From JAGXLP01 sp964649445 (GTDB lineage Bacteria > Bipolaricaulota > Bipolaricaulia > M55B111), in NCBI GenBank assembly GCA_964649445.1, contig CAZYPS010000084.1, positions 1 to 8,042 on the forward strand: DNA of 8,042 nt. Reading direction: 5' to 3'. How positions within the stretch are numbered: position 1 is the first letter of the stretch; each line of letters begins with the position of its first letter. Made by a program: the position numbers and the translations under genes. Positions 5,929-8,042 of this stretch are shown in pieces. Below the pieces are notes generated by a model that saw only the letters and a program-made list of their open reading frames with translations, searched no databases and had not been told where the DNA came from.

Positions 5929-7120
5929 CTAGGACCTCCTCCAGTGGGCTCTTTTCAACTCCTAACTCCTCCTTGAGGTCGGCGGTCTTTTTTTCGCTCA
6001 GCTCCAGCAAGTCCACGTCTTCCCGATCCTTGAGACTTATAGCTCGTTCCGTACAGCTGTAACAGGGATCGACGGAAGCGAGAATTATCGTCGCGTCCGC
6101 AACGGTTTCTCCTATACAGGTTGATTTATAAGTCGGAAAGTTCATGAAAGTAGGGGCTCGAATTTTGTGCCGGACGGGTCTGTTCGATCCGTCGCTCTGG
6201 ACGTAGTGAAAACATTCGCCCCGGGGGGCTTCGTAATTTCCAATTCCTTCGCCGGCTGGCACGTTTTCGGGCTCTGAATCTATAGAACCCTCGTCCGGCA
6301 TCTCGTCAATAATTTGCTCCGTCATCTTTATGGATTCCAGGGTCTCAAGCAGCCTGACCTCCACTCTGGCGAGAGTGTCTCCGGCTTCTCTAGTTATTAC
6401 CTGCCAGTCGAGCTCCTCGTATACCCCGTAGGGAAAATCCGCCCTGACGTCCGCGGGAATTCCAGATGCTCTGGAAGTTGGACCCAGTGCTCCGAAAGCC
6501 CTGGCGTCCTCCTCGGGAAGGATACCTACCCCCTCAAGCCTGGCTTTTAATACGGGGTCGTCCAGAATGGCGTTATAGAGCATCTCCGACTTTTCCTTTA
6601 GAGTCTGGAGAGTTGGTCTGGCTCCTTCCAAATCCTCTTTCTTGATCTCCCTCTGCACCCCTCCTGGTTTCATCATGGCGTAGGCATTTCTATTTCCGGT
6701 AAGGAGTTCCAGCAGGTCAAGGACGTCTTCCCGATATTTCCAGGCCCACATGAATACCGTGTCGTAACCAATGAAGTGACCAGCTAGACCGGCCCAGAGA
6801 AGATGGGAGTGTATTCTCTCCAGCTCACCTATTAGCGTTCTTATATATTTTGCTCTCTCCGGAACCTCGATATCTCCACAGTCCTCGACGGCAAGACAAT
6901 AGGCGTACGGGTGCGAGTGTGAGCAAATCCCACAAACTCGCTCTACGAGGAACGGAACCTGGTTAAAAGTTTTCTTTTCGGAAAGTTTCTCTATACCTCT
7001 GTGGTTGTAGCCTATCTGAACGTCCACGTCGATAACCTCTTCCTCCTCGACCGTGAGGAGGTAGTGTTCGGGTTCCTCCTGTAATGGATGGTACGGTCCA
7101 ATGGGTATCGTGGTTGCCAT
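5921..7120 (-). CDS. mbhL: [NiFe] hydrogenase large (catalytic) subunit, NuoD/MbhL-like
   Basis: This 399-residue protein is the catalytic subunit that would reduce protons to H2 or oxidise H2. The N-terminus has the group 4 pattern GPYHPLQEEPEHY and IGYNHRGIEKL. Both NiFe motifs are intact: Cys63 and Cys66 with His70 in RVCGICSHSH, and Cys353 and Cys356 in DPCYSCTER. Complex I NuoD lacks these cysteines, and sulfur-reducing Mbs/Mbx relatives are reported with altered ligands, so a working hydrogenase is the better call. After Arg359 come 40 hydrophilic residues, which look like the tail that a HycI-type endopeptidase removes after nickel insertion. YEAPRGECFHYV (296-307) is another conserved family block. 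The protein is acidic (about 19% Asp+Glu by hand count). It starts one base after the NuoC-like gene and overlaps the next gene by 8 bases. Confidence 0.94.
   Translation of the reverse strand: MATTIPIGPYHPLQEEPEHYLLTVEEEEVIDVDVQIGYNHRGIEKLSEKKTFNQVPFLVERVCGICSHSHPYAYCLAVEDCGDIEVPERAKYIRTLIGELERIHSHLLWAGLAGHFIGYDTVFMWAWKYREDVLDLLELLTGNRNAYAMMKPGGVQREIKKEDLEGARPTLQTLKEKSEMLYNAILDDPVLKARLEGVGILPEEDARAFGALGPTSRASGIPADVRADFPYGVYEELDWQVITREAGDTLARVEVRLLETLESIKMTEQIIDEMPDEGSIDSEPENVPAGEGIGNYEAPRGECFHYVQSDGSNRPVRHKIRAPTFMNFPTYKSTCIGETVADATIILASVDPCYSCTERAISLKDREDVDLLELSEKKTADLKEELGVEKSPLEEVLDE
5934..5940 (-). promoter_or_regulatory. Strong ribosome binding site of the NuoL-like gene
   Basis: On the minus strand this reads AGGAGGT, five bases before the ATG at 5928. 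It lies inside the codons for the Leu-Glu-Glu-Val near the end of the large subunit. It supports the chosen start and the 8-base overlap. Confidence 0.75.
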
Positions 7121-7121
7121 T

Positions 7122-7580
7122 TTAGGTCTCCTCCAGGTTTTCTACGTCAAAATCCTTTCTGTAAGGAAAATCCCCGTCGTCGAGTGCTTCCGCCTTAAGT
7201 AACCGTTTTTTGGCGGGATGATTCCGGAACTCGATTCCGAACATCTCCATAATTTCCCGTTCTATCCACTCCGCACCCGGAATCAGGTTCGTGATGCTTT
7301 CAGTGGAGGGGTTTTCGTCTTTCTCTACGGGTAACTTTACCGTAGTCATAAATCCTTCCCCGTCAAGGGCGAAGTGGTATAAAAGCCTGAACTGGTCTTC
7401 CTCGTCCACGCAGGATATTGTTGCGAGTCGACCGTCGTGTTCCTCGAAGATTGCCTCTACAAGGTTTTCGAAAATTTCGGGCTCGGGATTCAGGTAGAGC
7501 CTATCTGAGCTTTGCTCTCCTTTACCGAGTTTCCAGCCAAACCTTCCCGATAACTCTTCTTTGAAGGTCGAAGGATTCAT
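7122..7580 (-). CDS. mbhK: 30 kDa (NuoC/MbhK-like) hydrogenase subunit
   Basis: This 152-residue soluble protein matches the complex I 30 kDa family (NuoC, EchD, MbhK), which has no cofactor and helps tie the large and small subunits together. The family signature is clear near the C-terminus: EWIEREIMEMFGIEFRNHP (104-122) followed by KKRLL and later FPYRKDF (138-144). The length suits a stand-alone NuoC-like subunit and is far shorter than HycE-type C-D fusions. The ATG overlaps the preceding TGA (ATGA), with an AAGGAAGTG ribosome site inside the end of the NuoB-like gene. By hand count about 23% of residues are Asp or Glu and the net charge is about -18, which is strongly acidic. The gene ends one base before the large-subunit ATG. 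It is an essential structural partner by family knowledge; nothing in it looks broken. Confidence 0.92.
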   Translation of the reverse strand: MNPSTFKEELSGRFGWKLGKGEQSSDRLYLNPEPEIFENLVEAIFEEHDGRLATISCVDEEDQFRLLYHFALDGEGFMTTVKLPVEKDENPSTESITNLIPGAEWIEREIMEMFGIEFRNHPAKKRLLKAEALDDGDFPYRKDFDVENLEET

Positions 7581-8023
7581 AGTTTCACTTCCTTAAGTTC
7601 GTCGAGTCCGGTGACCAGTCCGTCAATTATCGCTTCGGGTCGGGGAGGGCACCCGGGTATGTTAAGAACCATAATATCTTCGTTAGCGGCCTCGGTGACT
7701 TTTCTTACCGGTCCTACACAGTTATAGGCATCGTGGAACATTCCTTTTGAGCAGGCACACGTCCCGACCGCGGCAACAATAAAAGGCTTTGCGGCGGCTT
7801 CCAGGACCCGTTCGAATCTCGGCTTGGATTTTCGAGTCATCGGTCCCGTAACCATCAAAACGTCCGCGTGTCTTGGCGAGCCAACCAGCTTGCCGCCAAA
7901 TCTTTCTACGTCGAATTTGGGAGTTAAGCAATCAACTATTTCTATGTCACAGTTATTACAGGAACCCGTATTAACGTGATATAACCAGGGAGATTTGCTT
8001 ATCCCCCAACTTTTCCAGTTCAT
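7577..8023 (-). CDS. mbhJ: [NiFe] hydrogenase small subunit, NuoB/MbhJ-like
   Basis: This 148-residue soluble protein is the electron-transferring small subunit of a group 4 membrane-bound hydrogenase. It would hold the single [4Fe-4S] cluster next to the NiFe site. The expected ligand set is visible: Cys22 and Cys25 in NTGSCNNCDIE, Cys89 in GTCACSKG, and Cys125 in PGCPPRPEAI. The stretch LVGSPRHADVLMVTGP (46-61) is typical of NuoB/EchC/MbhJ proteins. No twin-arginine signal is present, so it acts on the cytoplasmic side, unlike uptake hydrogenase small subunits. Extra cysteines occur at 32, 91 and 102. The ATG lies 12 bases after GGGAGG, a rather long gap, and the frame stays open to the window edge, so an earlier start cannot be excluded. 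Its TGA overlaps the next ATG by 4 bases. Function is sure at family level; the choice between Mbh, Ech and Mbs types rests on context. Confidence 0.93.
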   Translation of the reverse strand: MNWKSWGISKSPWLYHVNTGSCNNCDIEIVDCLTPKFDVERFGGKLVGSPRHADVLMVTGPMTRKSKPRFERVLEAAAKPFIVAAVGTCACSKGMFHDAYNCVGPVRKVTEAANEDIMVLNIPGCPPRPEAIIDGLVTGLDELKEVKL

Positions 8024-8035
8024 TATTATTAAATT

Positions 8036-8041
8036 CCTCCC
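8036..8041 (-). promoter_or_regulatory. Probable ribosome binding site of the NuoB-like gene
   Basis: Read on the minus strand this is GGGAGG, 12 bases before the ATG at 8023. The gap is longer than the 5-9 bases seen at most other junctions here. The intervening bases include TAATAATAATG, so an upstream gene in another frame could end in TAA immediately before this start. Confidence 0.5.
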
Positions 8042-8042
8042 G

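Noticed and set aside
5921..8023. Respiratory complex I (NADH or F420H2 dehydrogenase) instead of hydrogenase
   Set aside because: The NuoD-like subunit keeps both CxxC motifs and the DPCxxC end of NiFe enzymes, which complex I has lost, and full Mrp genes are interleaved.
1..8042. Formate hydrogenlyase
   Set aside because: No formate dehydrogenase or formate transporter gene is in the window, and separate NuoC- and NuoD-like subunits with Mrp genes point to a ferredoxin-linked Mbh type. Genes outside the window could still change this.

Overview
The window lies inside one long minus-strand operon. Reading from the right edge to the left edge, twelve genes (eleven complete, one cut by the left edge) follow each other with overlaps of up to 8 bases or gaps of at most 15 bases. 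I see no promoter, terminator, RNA gene, mobile element, CRISPR array or gene-free stretch. Plus-strand open frames are antisense shadows. The operon encodes most of an energy-converting, membrane-bound group 4 [NiFe] hydrogenase joined to a complete Mrp-type cation/proton antiporter module. This resembles the Mbh/Mbs(Mbx) family of anaerobic archaea and some anaerobic bacteria.

Layout. At 8023-5921 is the soluble arm: a NuoB/MbhJ-like small subunit, a NuoC/MbhK-like 30 kDa subunit, and a NuoD/MbhL-like large subunit that keeps all four cysteines expected to bind the NiFe site. At 5928-4057 is a 623-residue NuoL/MrpA-like pump subunit with a long C-terminal extension. From 4041 to 77 come, in canonical mrp order, the MrpA C-terminal part (MbhD+MbhE-like), MrpB, MrpC, MrpD, MrpE, MrpF and MrpG. 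At 77-1 a further gene begins, probably the NuoI/MbhN-like 2[4Fe-4S] subunit, and runs off the edge. A NuoH/MbhM-like subunit, needed to anchor the arm in such enzymes, is not in the window.

How the genes work together (family knowledge plus inference). Reduced ferredoxin would pass electrons through the NuoI-like subunit and the small-subunit cluster to the NiFe site, where protons become H2. The released energy would drive ion movement through two antiporter-like subunits (623 aa and 501 aa) and the small Mrp subunits, building a Na+ or H+ gradient.

Organism. A fermentative or otherwise ferredoxin-driven anaerobe is likely. Strong GGAGG-type ribosome sites fit either a bacterium or an archaeon and do not decide between them. 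The soluble subunits are unusually acidic, which hints weakly at a salt-adapted lineage. I cannot name a taxon.

The system is a recognisable relative of known complexes, not a wholly new one. Its gene order, its two pump subunits beside an apparently intact NiFe site, and the in-frame split of MrpA are the parts worth a second look.
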